A DNA stretch of 64,000 bases from Anarhynchus alexandrinus (taxonomy: Eukaryota; Chordata; Aves; Charadriiformes; Charadriidae). Both the position numbers and the translations under genes were made by a program. Below are positions 9,878 through 24,171 of the stretch, one piece after another. The DNA lies in the NCBI GenBank assembly GCA_008711295.1, contig VUYV01000020.1, positions 6,063,094-6,127,093 on the forward strand, written 5' to 3'. Position 1 is the first letter of the stretch. Each line of letters opens with the position of its first letter. The notes beneath the pieces were generated by a model. The model was not told the origin of the DNA. It did no database searches and saw nothing but the letters and a program-made list of their open reading frames with translations.

Positions 9878-12800
9878 GCTCACATGCACAGCACCAATAG
9901 GCCAGAAATGCGTCTTACTTTTTTTTCCTCTATCATTATCTTTGTCTTTCCTCCCCCACCCAAGTCTGCTAGAACAATCTGCAACTGCAAAAAACCCAAA
10001 TGAAACGACATAAGCCTAAACCAATAACTGCATACTCATTGCATAATGATTATATTTAGCATATGCCATGCAAAAACTATCTCATGTAATGATCATCAAG
10101 ATGCTCAGAAAATAACAAGACATTCTTGATACTGATTGTTTTTCAGGGTAGAAAGTTTTCTCCACTGTCTATAAGGATTGCACACCTAGTGCATTAATTC
10201 CTCTATGTTTTATAATTATGCTGCCAATTAATGACATTTAAAGACCCAAGAGCATAAGAAAAATACACAAAATAAGATCACCCACAGAGAAACAGTTATC
10301 TTATTTGACAGTTTTTTAATTCTACCTTTTTCTTCTTTTTCAGCAGAACATTAGCAAGTAAAAGTTCATATTAATAAAAAGGAAGAATCAGACTGTTGTT
10401 TGTACAAGTATGAGAAGAATTTGAAAAGCAGACTGGATTGGATAAGGGTAGCTCTAGATAATCTGGAAGTGTTCAGCAGCTACTATGTTCCAAACATCGC
10501 CTAAGAGTGATTTTAAATGAATGTATTGATACAATTGTGGCCTGAACAGTTGAACAATCCCAGCCAGTTCTTGATGCAACTAAATACATCTCTCTTTAGA
10601 GAAAGAGGAGAGGTAAATTAAACAAACAAGCAGACGTTAACAAAAGTGTTACCAGTCTAAAACTTTTTTTTTTAATTTCTATTTCACCCCTCAAAAGAGC
10701 AGGCAACATTTGGAGATGGGTATCTCCACACATATTTGGGCTTAATTCCAGTTATTTGTGTTCTGACCATCTGGTCTATTTGACCAAATCTAGGAAAAAA
10801 CAGCCTAAGATCACACATTGAGAAAAGATGCATAATTAAAACAGGCAAACTGTATTTCTCACCTTTGCAAATTACAGAGGGAAGTTTTATTACTCATAGC
10901 AGTAGCAAGTAATCAGAACTATCTGCACAGGGTTTTCCCATAGTTTTAGATAAGTTTTCCCTTTCTCTCCGTTCCAGCTAGAAACATATAGAAAGTGATC
11001 CTGTCCCTGTGCAAGAGCAGATACTTGGTCCATCCAGCCTTCAGCTATCTCCATCTCCTCTGAGATAACAGTCAGCTTTTTATCAGCACCAGGACCTCCT
11101 ATGCTACAAAAGTATTTTATAATGCATGATAGTATTCTTCTAACATTTTCAGGTAGACATGAAAACTGAACCAAACTTGCAGCCTTTTTCCATCACAGTA
11201 TTTTTGCCTTAGACTCTGGGATTTGGTCAGACTGCCAGGGGCTGATTTCATTAAGCTTGAATAGTCTTTTGCAAAAACTAGTTTATGACTATGTGATAAA
11301 TTGCTTTCTCTATTTGTATGTTAATAAGCAGATCACAGCTAGAGAAGGTTAAAGGCAGCATTGTGGAGAAAAGAGTGTTTATTAAAGTGAGAAAAAAAGC
11401 TGGACAAAGCTTTTTCCCCCCCTTTTCCCCCAAAACGACTTACCTAGCCTACTGAAATTTGTCATAAACCCACATTTAAATTTCTAGAATACTCCTAGAA
11501 AGAATAAAGAATTTCAAATGTTTCTGTCAGTAGCTGGATGTATTTAATCTGGTCTTCTTGCTTGTTGTATTATGAATCTTAAAGCCTGCACAGACTATAA
11601 TCCAAAGAAGAAAACAACCACTGAGCACACACAGGAGTGTGATCATCACCCTGGCTTCATGCAAACCTTATTGGCAGTAATGGCCCCACCACAGATAACT
11701 GTGCACTCCTTGATGCTATACAGACAAAACCAGCTGCAAAAGTTGCCCAGAACACATTGAGATGACACACTGTGTCAGCTTCTTACTAGCCAGGTGTTTC
11801 AATTTCTTTCATAGTTCGGCACGCTTACTAATGTCTCTCTTGAAATGCAAGCTTTAAGTAAAGGTTGATAGAAAACTATGAAGAGACATAGTTTTGCCTG
11901 GTTTTAATATTATGGCCTAAAAAATTTCACTTGATTTTTAAACTGATGTTAATAAAACATTGTATGTTTCAGATGAGTGAAAAGATAGGGAGCTTTGCCA
12001 CGTGGACATATTGGAAATGGCAGATGATGACAAAGCAAATATCCTGTGGAATACAAAAAAACTTTACCAGCTCTTCTGCAAAAGTCAAGCTCCAACCACA
12101 GCTGCAGACTTACTCTTTAATCCCAGCCCTAGGGACACAAAGTTCTGTTCTGCATCTCACATCCCTTAATTAAGCAGCTAAGCAATTCTCTGATCTAACA
12201 CCTTTGCAAATGTTATTTAAGGATGTTAATGCTGAAATACATTTTTCCTGCTCAAGAAGTAATAGTATTTCTCTGCTTTATAACCTCTTTAGTGCAAATA
12301 TTATCTTTTTGCCTTTCTGGTTTTCTCTTTTCATCATTCTGATGCAGTGAAGTCCACGCTTCTTAGAAATGCTCCCCAATTTATGGAATAAGCCAGACTA
12401 ACAACTGGTGTAAATTTAGTGCTACACCAAGTGTGAGCACTATTGAGCAAAAATCAATGGTAAATCTGCTTGATTATTAGATGACATGAACACAGGACTT
12501 CCAGTGAGTTTATCTGTCAACTTTCCAGAAAGAAAGAAATAATATTTATTCTGTATTTTAGAGATAATAATAAATAATGCAATTACTGCATCTATCTTAC
12601 CCACAGAGATAGAGCTCTTACCCACATAAATGACACCTATAACAAGTTTGCCAAATTTCTATATAGACTCCCAGAATGCAACCAAGACCTCAAGCATGAC
12701 AGCATCCATTATATCAAAGTTACTGGGACATAATTTTATTCTTATGAGACAAATAATTATGGGACACTGTAAAAGGATTGTTCTCTATGCTAAATGCTAA

Positions 12801-14666
12801 ACCCTCTCAATGCTAAACACTGTTTAGTTAAAACAGTCGGCAGTTAAAATCATGCTGCGAAAAAAGATGCATTAGATTCATACTCTAATATAATAAAGGT
12901 ATTACAGAGGACATTTTTTGCCACAAGATCTTGGCTTTTCTGATTATTTCTTACACTTTAAATAAGAAAAGTAAGCTTCTTGCTATTTTTATAAAAAGTC
13001 TTCTATGATTTTTATTTTTAAAATGCTTCTTCTGCCACTTACTTTAAAAAATGTAGAATGATGAAGAATTAGCTGGAAGGAAAACTTCATGAGTCCCACT
13101 GAAGCAGTTTATTCTGGAACACCATTTATAGAAATGCCATTTTGTCATTTTTACCCTGAACAGAAACTGTATGTGATATTTCCACCCTTATACAACTGAA
13201 CTCATTATACTGTTTCCATAACAACAAATAGCAGTACATGAAATTAGATCCCAATAAGATTCTGAGAAAATTAAGTTACAGCCTACTAATGTGTCTCTTA
13301 GAGACTCATACAGTGAATGAGAAACCAAATCTGCAAAGCTGGCAATGTGGGTACCTAATAATAGTGGTACAAGAGGTTAATATCACATGAAGGGAATCAA
13401 GGAAAAACTGCCTTAGCCTATACCCACTAGGTAAGAAAAATCGCTGTTTGACATAGAGGCATAGGAACTGCTATAGGAATGGACACATTTAACTCAGTGT
13501 TTTATCTGAGACTTGCCCAAACAGCAGATGCTTCAGGAAAAAAGACTAAATGCTCCCTGGGGTAGATTGTCAGACAATAGTTTGTCAGTTGGAAAATTTC
13601 TTGCTAACTCTTAAGGACTCCTGTGGTACTCCCTTTCTGTTTCAGATAATACACACAATTGAAGACTTTAAACTTTTATAATTGCCTATAGCTGAAGACT
13701 ATATATAATTCATTTCTCTCGGACACTGCTTTAATTTTGTAAAACAAAAGAAGTGAAATGAGCCCATGACTGACCTCCTCTCAAAGGAACTTGGTCTTAG
13801 CACAGCACCTACTGAACTCCAGGGCTAAGCCCTGTTGCTTCTCTAATTCAAGTAATTTTAACCTTGCGGTGACCTGTAACACCACTGCCACACATACAAC
13901 ACAGCCAGGTGTAAAGTCTGTTCCAAACCAGGAGCTACGGAAAGCCTGGTTTTGTATCTGTTCAATGATGACAGACAAAAGTGCACCAAACAATTTTAAT
14001 GGAATTAAAAAAAAATATTGCTACAAACTCATAAGATGGTAACGACCCTAGATCATGCTACTTCTTTCTCTCTCTATCCTCCCCCATCCTTCAATTTCCA
14101 AGCAGCTGTACAGCATTCCTTTGACTCAGAAGAATGGAGAAAGGAATGATAGAGGTGCCTAAATCTCAATAAAAAGCATCATTCTTCCAAACTGCTGACT
14201 TGCTTCTGGTACAAAGCATGTATAACTTTTCATACAGCAATCAACATCCTGCATTACATACCTATCTACAGACCACTAGTATGTGAGGATGGCAAAAAAA
14301 GAGAAAATTCAAAACTTGACTCTGTCTTAGTGCAATGGACTGCTTATTTCAGCACCTAGACACCAAATTTTCAACATCTGAAGGATGTAAGCTGGTTACC
14401 TAGAGAAAAAACTGTCTGAAGCTTAAGCGAGATAGTAAGATTTTTGTGGGCAAACTCTTTCCAAAATATTTTTATCTGTCATTCATAACGCTCTTTTATA
14501 TAGCCATAATAAATAGTCAGAATGCAGTAGAGGAGTAAATGGATATCCTGGGGAGAGACCAGGACTCAGAATATTTGTCTGCAGGGGACAAATAACTAGC
14601 CAAACTCAAGTACTGAAAACCAGGCATTCTGCCATAACTCGCATGGCCTGAGGACCTAACAAAAGC

Positions 14667-14690
14667 ATAAATAAATAAATAAATAAAAAT
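14667..14690 (+). repeat. (ATAA)n microsatellite
   Basis: Five ATAA/AAAT units in tandem. Confidence 0.9.
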
Positions 14691-16676
14691 AACTGAAATA
14701 GAGGACATTGCCAAGGCCAAAAAGTCTAAAATTAGCCGCAGTAGCCATGTTTTGGTTTGTATTACGCAAGCCCTTTTCTGCGCCAGGCAGAGTCTCTTGT
14801 GCTGGTCAGGTTACATATCAAAGCAGATTAATCCTGCTCATTACTATACAGAGACAAACCATTTCAGCACCTGCTTTCTTCTCTGATTTGAATGAACAAG
14901 AAGGCAAAAAGGGCAGACTGTTCATGCTTCTGTCACAACGTTATTCCCACTTCAAACTAGATGTAGAGCTGCACAAACGTATTACAATATATGCCAGACA
15001 TCTTTCTTTGTGGGAGATTGAATTGTCATAGCAATAAAGTCTTCATCTACACCCTGCTGAAAAACAGTTCTTCAAAGCATAATGATCCATCAGTTTAGGA
15101 ACATAAGCTAGATTTCAAATACATATTTTACTTCTTAAAAATCTGCTTTGTTATGGTTTTCTTGCAAGAACTAAATTCCAGTGTAAAGTTTCCATCATCT
15201 TACTGTGTGTTGCTCCAGAACTTCAAAAGGACTCATTAATCAAATATTTGTGCTAATTGAAAATAATCCTACCACCCTGGTAACATTCATAAAAATGGAG
15301 GCCTGGTCTACGAAACATAATTGTGAGCATATAAATTGAAATACAGTTCCTTCAGTGAAGGATCTGATAATCTGCAAGAACCAATATGCAGAAACAATCC
15401 CTGCTCTGAGCCTGTTGTGATGATCACAAAGGTATCATTTTTTCCCCAGTCCTTGTAGGAATAGCAATCACAATATAAAGTAGAAGTATACAGTATGCAT
15501 TCACACTAAAATGCCTTTTACCAGTTTACCCATACCAAAAAGGTTTCAGTACAACAGCTCAGATGTAGGTACAGAGCATAACAAAAGTGGTTTTCTTTTA
15601 GACTGAAAGCCATCCTCAGGGATAACTCACTCCATGATGAATCCAGGACACCTAGTTAGTGCACATGAAGGACAGTGGACTTCCTGCACTTGAATTTTAA
15701 TTGCTTTCCATATTATTAGGAAATATTACCAACCACCCATATCTGGATGTGAGTGTATATTATGAGCACCTTCCAAAAAAAGGAATCTTTCATTTAAATA
15801 CTAAATACTGAGCAGGGTTAGCTACTAATTTCAATAACCCAAATGCAGATTTCAGCCTTTTGAAAACAAAGACAGTAAGGTATCCTCTGGACAACAAAAC
15901 AGACATAGAAGAAGAAATATTCATCAGCAGGATATCAAGAAACTAAGAGTGCTTGTGGTCAAAAGAGCATCCTGCCTAGAACAGAGCAGGTCATTGCCAC
16001 TGGTACACTCCTGTCAATCTGGTACCCAGTCAAGCTGGGTAGGACAGGAGCAAAGCAGAGAACTCCTGTCCCATTTACGAGGCCAGGTCAGCATGGTTTC
16101 ACTACAGTCAACTAAGAGGTTGTAGACACAAACAAATTGCTATGACGTAAAATATGAACTTCAATTAACAATTCATTAATACTCCAAAATGAAAGGATTA
16201 AGAACTTCATGTTTGCTTTAGGTCAAGAGCATGCATACAGCAATCATCAGACATAGCAGGTAACACTGCTGTAGAAAAAAACAGTTCCTCATCCATTACA
16301 TTTGAAGAACCTTTTATATCTCCTTTAAACCATCACAGTAGTTAATGGTGAAGAAAACAACTTCAAAAAACATCAGATGTTTGTAAGGACAAAATACAGA
16401 CAAAAAGCACCTAAATGATACTACTTTTGATATCATCTTATTAATTTTACAACAAATTATTCCTTCAGTCTAGTGAATAAGACAGGAGAAAGAGTGGCTC
16501 TTATTCAGTAGAGAACCATATATGCATGTGCTCGCCTCATTGATTCTTCAATAATATAAATTTCCACTGCAAAAAAGCACTTCCAGCCCTTGTAAAACAG
16601 ATAAGCCTCTCCAACTGATTAGATATGAGGCCCAAAGCTCTGTTCAGACAGAAAGAAAAAACAACGGATTGTTGTA

Positions 16677-16740
16677 AAAAAAACCAACCAACCAACCAAA
16701 CAAACAACAAAACCCCCCCACTATATCCCCTCCTCCCCCC
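16677..16740 (+). repeat. (CCAA)n/(CAAA)n then C-rich low-complexity tract
   Basis: aaccaaccaaccaacc changes to caaacaaac and then to runs of C (7 C and 6 C) separated by tatat and tcct. Local low complexity, with no element recognised. Confidence 0.85.
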
Positions 16741-19700
16741 TTCTTACTGCTTTAAGTTTCAAGTCCAGTAGTGTCAACTTCATAATGATTTCAAATACCT
16801 TCTAATCTACAGATCACTGTAACAGATATAATCAGCAAGCATATTCTTGGATAAAATGCTGGCAAGTCGAGTAAAGTCAAGATCTGTAAATAACAGCACT
16901 GTTACCCTTCCTCCTGCAGGATTTCAAAAAAAATGGATCACTTGCTTATTGAAAAAAAAGTAGCTTGATAAGTTTTCAAGATCTTAAAACAATTACAGAT
17001 AATTAAGCTGAAGTTTTGACTTTTGTATGGAGTTTTCAAACAAAAAGAAACAGTGTCACTACCTAATCAAGGTCACTTTAGTCCTTTGGAACCTTTGAGA
17101 AAAAGCAGTACCTAAACTTATAAAAAAAACCCCACAAAATAAAAATAAAAAGGCCAAAGCACATGAAGCTGTTAAGTCCTGTGTCCCCCCAAATTACCAT
17201 TGATGCTCTTCTACTGTGCAACTGAAACAATCTCTAGAGGTTAATAACTTAACTTTCTGTTCCCAAGAACTTTCATCTCAGAAAAGATTCCACAATTTCC
17301 ACTTGCCTGAAGCATCCATAATTGCACTGAAAACAGAAATAACCTTTATTAATAAACTGTGTGTTGTACTATGAGTGGCACTGACTTTCTATACATCTCT
17401 TCTTTGGTAAGACCCAGAAATTGCTGATGGAACAGATGGATGTTTTATTTTAAAGTTTTATTGAATATAGAAAGTATTAATACTTAAACTTAACCTGCCT
17501 TTTCATAAGTGCAGTAAAGACACCCAGTGCTGCTACCACCTTTACACGTTTTTGGACTTAATTATCTGCCATCAATATTAATGTCATTTGCTAAGAATCA
17601 TCTTTCTAGTCGTTTCCTGTGCCGCTACACTAAAGATGATTAAGTCTACCAAGGAAGCTGTAGAAAAGGTAATATTAATACTGCATTCATCTTGAAAGTT
17701 ACACATCAGCAAGCTCAAAAATATTAAATGCCAACAGAAAAGGTACTGCTAGATAATAAATTTTATGGCAAGAAATTAAAGTCCTATGCAGGAGAGCATT
17801 AACAGGCAATGAATTACTTATAAGACTTTGAACAGCAATCCAAATATCAATGGTTAAAATTAATTAAAATCCAGTGAGACTGTTGATGAAGTAAGTTGCA
17901 ACTCCATAAATTTTACCAGCACGCAGAGCAAGAATAAGGGTAGCATAACCTCGCTGTCAGAAAAAGCACTGTTTAATTTTAATATACTTTTTTTTTAAAT
18001 CTCTTTTTTCTAACTTGTAGAATGTAAAGAGTATAGGACCTTTGTTTTAACAAACAGATTTTCTGGTCCAGTACAGAGTTGTTTGATTCTCAGAAGAGAG
18101 AGACAGTGGAGAAAAAAAAAAAAATCATTACCTTCAGTGATTCTGAAGCCAAGTCTTCTCTTTTATGGGTTCCTTAACAGCAGTGCACAAATTAATGCTG
18201 GTTTGGTGAGGTTACAACAAAAGCAAAAAATATGCTTTTGGAGAATTTAACTTAAAATATATGCATGCAAGTTGGTATGCATAGATATAGTTTCCCATAA
18301 TTTTAATGAATCTGGAATTAAAACCCCATGGAGTTAAAAATAAGATATTTTTAATTGTTGCTCCAGAGCAATCATATAAAAAACAGTTAGACTGATTTTG
18401 AGAACTGTAACAAATAATAAGAACCTCATTCATCTTCAATAAAAACTTTGATCATGTGTTCAAATGAAGCTCCAATCAATTCTTATTCCTCCCAGTACCC
18501 ATCTAAAAATGATAAATAGGGCACGGAAGAAGTTTTCTCCAAAAGTTGCCTGGAGTAAAATAGCTTTGAAAAGATCTATTAGCTGTGAATATAAATGCTG
18601 AATATGTAATTTAATGCAAATAGTATTGTTTACTAAGGTAAGTAATTCCCTCTTTCCTGGATTGTCTCCTCAAAATGTATTTGCAACTGAACAACAGAAA
18701 TTACCAGCCCTTCAGAACCATCACAGTTTTAATGATAACTTCAAGAAAGGAAATCCAGTGCCTAGAGGACTTCTAATCAGCAGGAACACAATAATTCCCA
18801 CAGGCATGGAAGAAGAAAGCTCCCTGATCCTTTTTGCATCTACTTTTTGTTTTCCTTGAGCATTAAGTACTAGTGAACACATTACGAGGGCGAGCCTCAT
18901 ATGCATTTCATATTACTCCTCCTCCAAGCCCTCAGGCTTGGACTGTCAAAAATGGTTGAAGTTATTAAGTGCTCCTGAAAGCAGAGAACTTGGCATTTCA
19001 GCACATCTGAAAATCATCTTCTGAAAACCAAACCATATGTCAAGAGCCTCATTTGATGCCTTTTTGAAGCAATGGGAGTCTTCTTACACTTTCATGTGTC
19101 TTTGGATAAGGTTTTACAGGAAATACAAGGAATTGCAGGTGCACCTGCTCCCATAACGGACATGCTCATCCAGTCTGCAAAGCAGTCCGGGAAAAAATTA
19201 CTGCAGCAGGTTAGGGACACAGTGTAACTAACTTCCAATGCATTTTGTGCATTAATATCTGTAGGTTTGTATGCAATTTATGGATGTGACAATATCTTCC
19301 CTGTGACCAAATATTCTAAGTACCAGGCATGTTGGCTATGATTTCCTGTGACCAGTTTTAAAAGCGGTTGCTTCATGGTTCACTGGAGTGCTCTCAAACT
19401 TTTCTCAGGAAACGCTTACAGAAATATGTTCCATTACATATGCCCCAGCTATGCTCTTCAATCATTATTTTACTATGATAGCTAGTAATAATCTCCCAAT
19501 GTATAGCAGTCCATTAAAGACTTTGCTATCCTTTTTCAGGACTGTTCTGCACGTGCAACAGCCAGTCAGAGTAATAAAAATATCAACAGAAAGAAAACAT
19601 ATTATGAACTTACTTGTTTAACAATATTTTTAATACTTCTGGCATTGTTGCTTCATCCTTTCTTAACATCACTTTGTATTTGCTCATTACACACTGCAAT

Positions 19701-21022
19701 GGAGTTGGTCTTGGAGCACCAGATAACCACTTGCATAGCTGAAAGCCCGGTGTGCTAACCCACGCCGACAGCCCAACTGGCTATCAAATACCAGCAGGCT
19801 ATTTTGCTACTTTCCCTGCTCAGATACATGGCAGATGACTAAGGAAAAGGTAGGGGAAAATCTTTCCCCAATCACTTCATCTTCTGTAGAAAGATTAGTA
19901 AAAACATTCATCGTGCTTAAAATACATAAGGACTTCCTAAAGAGAAAATCTAAACCTTAGACCCCCCATGAAAAAACTTTCACTTACCAGTGAAATTGGA
20001 TGATGAAGTTTTAGGAATTCAATGTCAGATAGAAATTTAAAGGAGGAAATGGAAGTCCCGTGGATTCGCAAACGTGACTAAGCTGATATGGTCCATAAGT
20101 CATCTTTCCTAAATCCTAGTTACCTGAACTATGATTTACTAAAGTAGGCACATACAAGCAAGTTAATTCAAATTACATTTAACTGAAATGAAGGAAGCAA
20201 TTCACACCTCATAGCTATTGTTTCAGGCTCTCTTGTAAACTCAGGAAATAATTTCAACACTTCTGAAGCTCTTTTCATGTTTGGAATGTTTTCTTTGCAA
20301 CTATTTGAAAGGCCTCAAAAACCTATGCTACAAACGTCAACGTGAATTGTGCTCTATCTATTCATTCAAGTATTCTGCATATTTGACCTCTGAAAACTTG
20401 ATTTTTACATAAATAAAGACTATTTCTGCAAACTTCTCACATAATCCTATTTTTCACTCAAGAACCTCAAATTCCTGACCATTCTAAAGAAAAACGCCTC
20501 CTATATTACTTTTGTGTAAATCAAAAGACAAAACAAAACCAACCCAAACTACACTAATTTTCCATCACCTACTTCCCCCCCTCCCCCCGTCAGTTTCTCT
20601 AACTGCTTTCCCCCTTTCATTTTCTCTAACTTCTATTATTGCTAACCACAGAACTGAATTTCACTTCATGTTCTAGTTTTACCACGAGGCTTTCTAGTCA
20701 ATGACCCGTGCTCCTCACTCTCTGGTATTTCCCAACACGCTATTCGCCACCACAGCACACTCAGGAGGAGCAGAGAAGAAACGAATTTCCAGCAGTACAG
20801 TCAAGTACCATTTAAATGATGTGAAGAATCATTTGGGATTTTTTGCATGGAATTATATATCATTACTATGCCAATTTAAATCATGCATAGGAAGTCCACA
20901 TTTTACATTCCCAGAAAGTCATGACATTTTTCAACAGTCAGCTCTATTAGACTAATGTAATAACACTGCCAGCCACCATGCATAAGTCATAAGCAGTATG
21001 ATTGGATTTGTCTGCTCATTGC

Positions 21023-21063
21023 ATTTGCAATTTGAATAATAGTCATATTATTCAATTGCAAAT
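21023..21063. repeat. Long imperfect palindrome (hairpin), 18-bp stem
   Basis: The left arm (21,023-21,041, beginning atttgcaatt and ending gaataata) and the right arm (21,046-21,063, beginning tattattcaa and ending ttgcaaat) are reverse complements except for one extra T on the left. They are separated by the 4-nt loop gtca. A smaller palindrome, attgc-attt-gcaat, overlaps at 21,018-21,031. This is the strongest inverted repeat I found in the window. It could be a cruciform-prone palindrome, the remains of a miniature DNA element, or paired POU/C-EBP-type sites. Confidence 0.9.
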
Positions 21064-24000
21064 ATCTTTTTGTCTAAATACTCTATTGTTATATTTAGTT
21101 GGAGCTGGAACAGCAGCATCAAACACTAAGGAGGAATGGAATAGTCTATGTCTATTGTATTGGTATACAATCAAATTCCTATATTTTGTGAGGCACTCTA
21201 CCTTACTACAGCACTAAAAAAAAAGTCCCATCCCTTTATGCTACTGTTATGAATAGTACAGTCATCAGAAATATTTTGAATTGGCAAAATTAGTCTAATT
21301 TTTTCCAAATGTTTAGTTGCCAAGTTTATAAGAAAGAGCACTTTGTAGTGGTCCAAAAAGGATGGCAAGTATAATGTAAGTGCTTGTCTACATGGAGAAG
21401 CAAGCTGGAACGGCTGTTCCACAGCAGCTCCCTCAGCAGATGCTCTTATTTCAGGAAAAGTGCTTTTTTTACACATTAAGAAAGAGTATAAGCCAAGGCA
21501 CCCTGAGGCTTTGGCTGTGTGGAGTAATACAACCCTCATAAAGAGTCAATGTGAAAGAGTTACTGTTTTTCAATATGTAGAAGTATTTCATAGGGTTTCA
21601 ATCTCTCCTCCACTTCCTTTCAGCCAGTAGACAACTCCTAAGTGATTTACAGGGTTTCATCAGGGTGAACAATGTTGTAGACAAGAGAGGGCACCAGGAC
21701 TTGGCCAGAAGAGGATTCAGCCTTCTAATCCAGGAGACTTTTCCAGCATGATTTCAGACAGGCCATACAACATTGCTGTAGTGACGTAGTTCACCATCTA
21801 TACAGGGAATCTATCTAATGAGGGGAAATTGTGAGGTTTTAAGGTACTGCGTAGGAAGGCCAAAAAGATTTCTATTTTAAACAAGAACAAAATTTGATTT
21901 TTTTAAAGACAATAAAAATAAAACTGTGTGTTGAAAAAGAATTTAAGTGCTCATACTAAACAAGGCCAAAGTAAGTAAAAAAATAAAGATAACTTTTTTC
22001 AAAAATGGTATAGAAGTAGGTTAATTTTTGTTCTGCAATCTAAAAAAAAAATTACACTGACATTTCACAGTTTATTTTGTTAAATGTTTATATTGCCATT
22101 TTGTCTCTTTCCTTTTTTCTCCACTGTATTTGCCACTGAAGTAGACTGAAAAAAAGAGGATAAGGAGGAAAGAAGGAGGAAAGAATCCAAGAGCACCCAA
22201 GGGAGAAAGAAAGCATAATATTCCTGTCTATATCTTAAATAACTTTCTAATTTCTTAAAATTGTTAGCCTTTCCAAGCATCTGAAACAATAATCAAGCTG
22301 AATCCCTTTATTTTTATGTTACATACACGTGTTCTTTCTTTGCCTTGATTTTACTGAAAACCTCAAGCAGAAGAGCTCTCAGAGCATGGGTTGGGGCCTT
22401 ATAGGAAAACAAAATAATAAATGAAACTACAGAGGGCTGTATTATGTAATGCTGTCTGCCAGCAAAGGTCAGGGTTTGGGCTGCAGTTGTGGTGATGTCT
22501 CCCTAATAAGCTGGAACTACCTCAGGTGGAGGGGGTTCATAATTCACATGAATGGGTACCTCTTCCCCAAACCCTTGCCATATGCACATACAAACCAGCA
22601 ATTCATGCAAATAAAGCTGCAAACAAGCGATGCATATGGGTGGAAGGGTTTCAGAATTTTTATTTAAATTGCATTTATTTTAGAAAACTGGGAGTAATTC
22701 AAGGACTAATGGAAATTATTACCAGAAGTGCAAATAATAGCATTTAAACTGACTGCATGTGACAATAAGCATGCACTTTGGGTTTTTCTCGCTTTGGCAG
22801 CAGATTGGTAACCAACTTCATCTTTTATGCTCTAATTTACACAGACATCTGCACATGTTGTAGCAGCCACCAGAGGGCTCCCATATTTTTTTCCATTCAG
22901 GTTAAAAAAATGTTGAGATTAACAAAAAATTAAGATTATAAATTTTCCCTTAGAAGTTTAAAAATCAAAATTGAAAGATGGAAAATAACAGACCATTACA
23001 ATGATCTTAATAAAATACTTAGTAGCTGCAAAGATTATTTGAGAAAAGATAAAAATCCCCAGATTTTGAAGGCTGCTTTAATGCCCATGATCATACGTGC
23101 AGCACTAAACAAAATGGGTCAGAAGCTAAGCACGTGTAGGCATTTGAGTGAAATGAAAAGCCTAATTACTATGTCCCCTGGCACACTGTCTCTCTAGGGA
23201 ATGCCTAAAAAGTATTTTTAAAAGATGTTTGGAAAAAACCCAAACAACAAAAACCCACCACAACACCATCAAGACACCCCAACAGTGCAAAGGAAAATTT
23301 CATAGAGAGGCCAAAAAGGGTCTAAAATTTATCTTTTGAGAACCTGTACTCCCATTTGCAGAAGGAACTGTGCCTTTTACCCCGGCACAAGGTAAAAAAA
23401 AAAGTAAAAGCCAAAACCAGTACAAGTCAGAGCAAAGCAGTGAAATCCCACCTGCACACTCAGAAATGGCATTAAAGTAGATACAATTAATTGTATTCCA
23501 GTTCATGAATTGAAGGCAGCTGGTTTGGTGACTGTAAAGATGGAAATCCATGTGAAAGGTCTGAATGTCACGAACTGAGATAAACCAATCCATTCACAAC
23601 ACGTGACCAGAAAGACAGCATTTTTCAAAGACTGTGTGACAAAGCTGCACTCCCTGAACTCCAGGTAGGGTGCTGTAGGAGGATAATCTACCATCTAATG
23701 GTAGGTTATCTATGGAGCACTTTCAGCTAAAACAATTCAAACAACAACTGAGATTAAGGGGGTTGAGCCTACAGTAGCAACTTTACTAATTTCCTGTCTC
23801 TCACTTCGGTTTAACACGTAGACACAGCCACCAGAGATGCAGCATGGAAATTATTTGCCTAAAAGTGACCATGAAGCTTGTTGGAGAGCACAGAAAGGTG
23901 TAACATTCTGGCGCAAGTTAGTTCTAATAGCAGAAAAAATAGCTGAAAAATGAATAGCTTTAGAGCCACACGTTGATGGTTCACCGTTTGGGACCAATGA

Positions 24001-24128
24001 AGGCTACAATTCAACATTAAATGGATCCTGTACTATTTAAAACAACTGTTAATAAAACCATAGTAAGAGTGCGAGAAGGCACAATGACTTGCTCCTAAAG
24101 GCATTTTTAACTCAGTTTGCATTCCCAG

Positions 24129-24171
24129 CTTTGTATGAAAAAGTACTTTTCACACTTTTTCATAAACAAAG
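24129..24171. repeat. Inverted repeat (11-bp perfect stem, extended)
   Basis: tatgaaaaagt (24,134-24,144) and actttttcata (24,154-24,164) are exact reverse complements around a 9-nt loop. After a 2-nt bulge the stem resumes with ctttg/caaag. Short further pairings (ttcc/ggaa) can be drawn outward, to about 24,117-24,185, which is close to pre-miRNA size, but the lower stem is weak. Confidence 0.8.

Larger units (their letters stand above)
7441..20990. other. Intronic sequence, no gene recognised
   Basis: AT-rich intron with simple repeats at 8,535, 9,851, 14,667 and 16,681 and a modestly GC-rich patch at 8,811-9,200. A stretch at 10,031-10,240 is rich in homeodomain-type TAAT/ATTA words and could be a conserved non-coding element. 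No coding exon or RNA gene was recognised on either strand. Confidence 0.6.

Noticed and set aside
14341..14392. cagcacctagacaccaaatt resembling an ancient amniote repeat
   Set aside because: Only one block matches and the flanks do not continue the expected order.
22781..22870. Possible U6 snRNA-like start (ctcgctttggcagcag)
   Set aside because: The similarity to the U6 5' end covers about 16 bases and the rest of the sequence does not follow U6.
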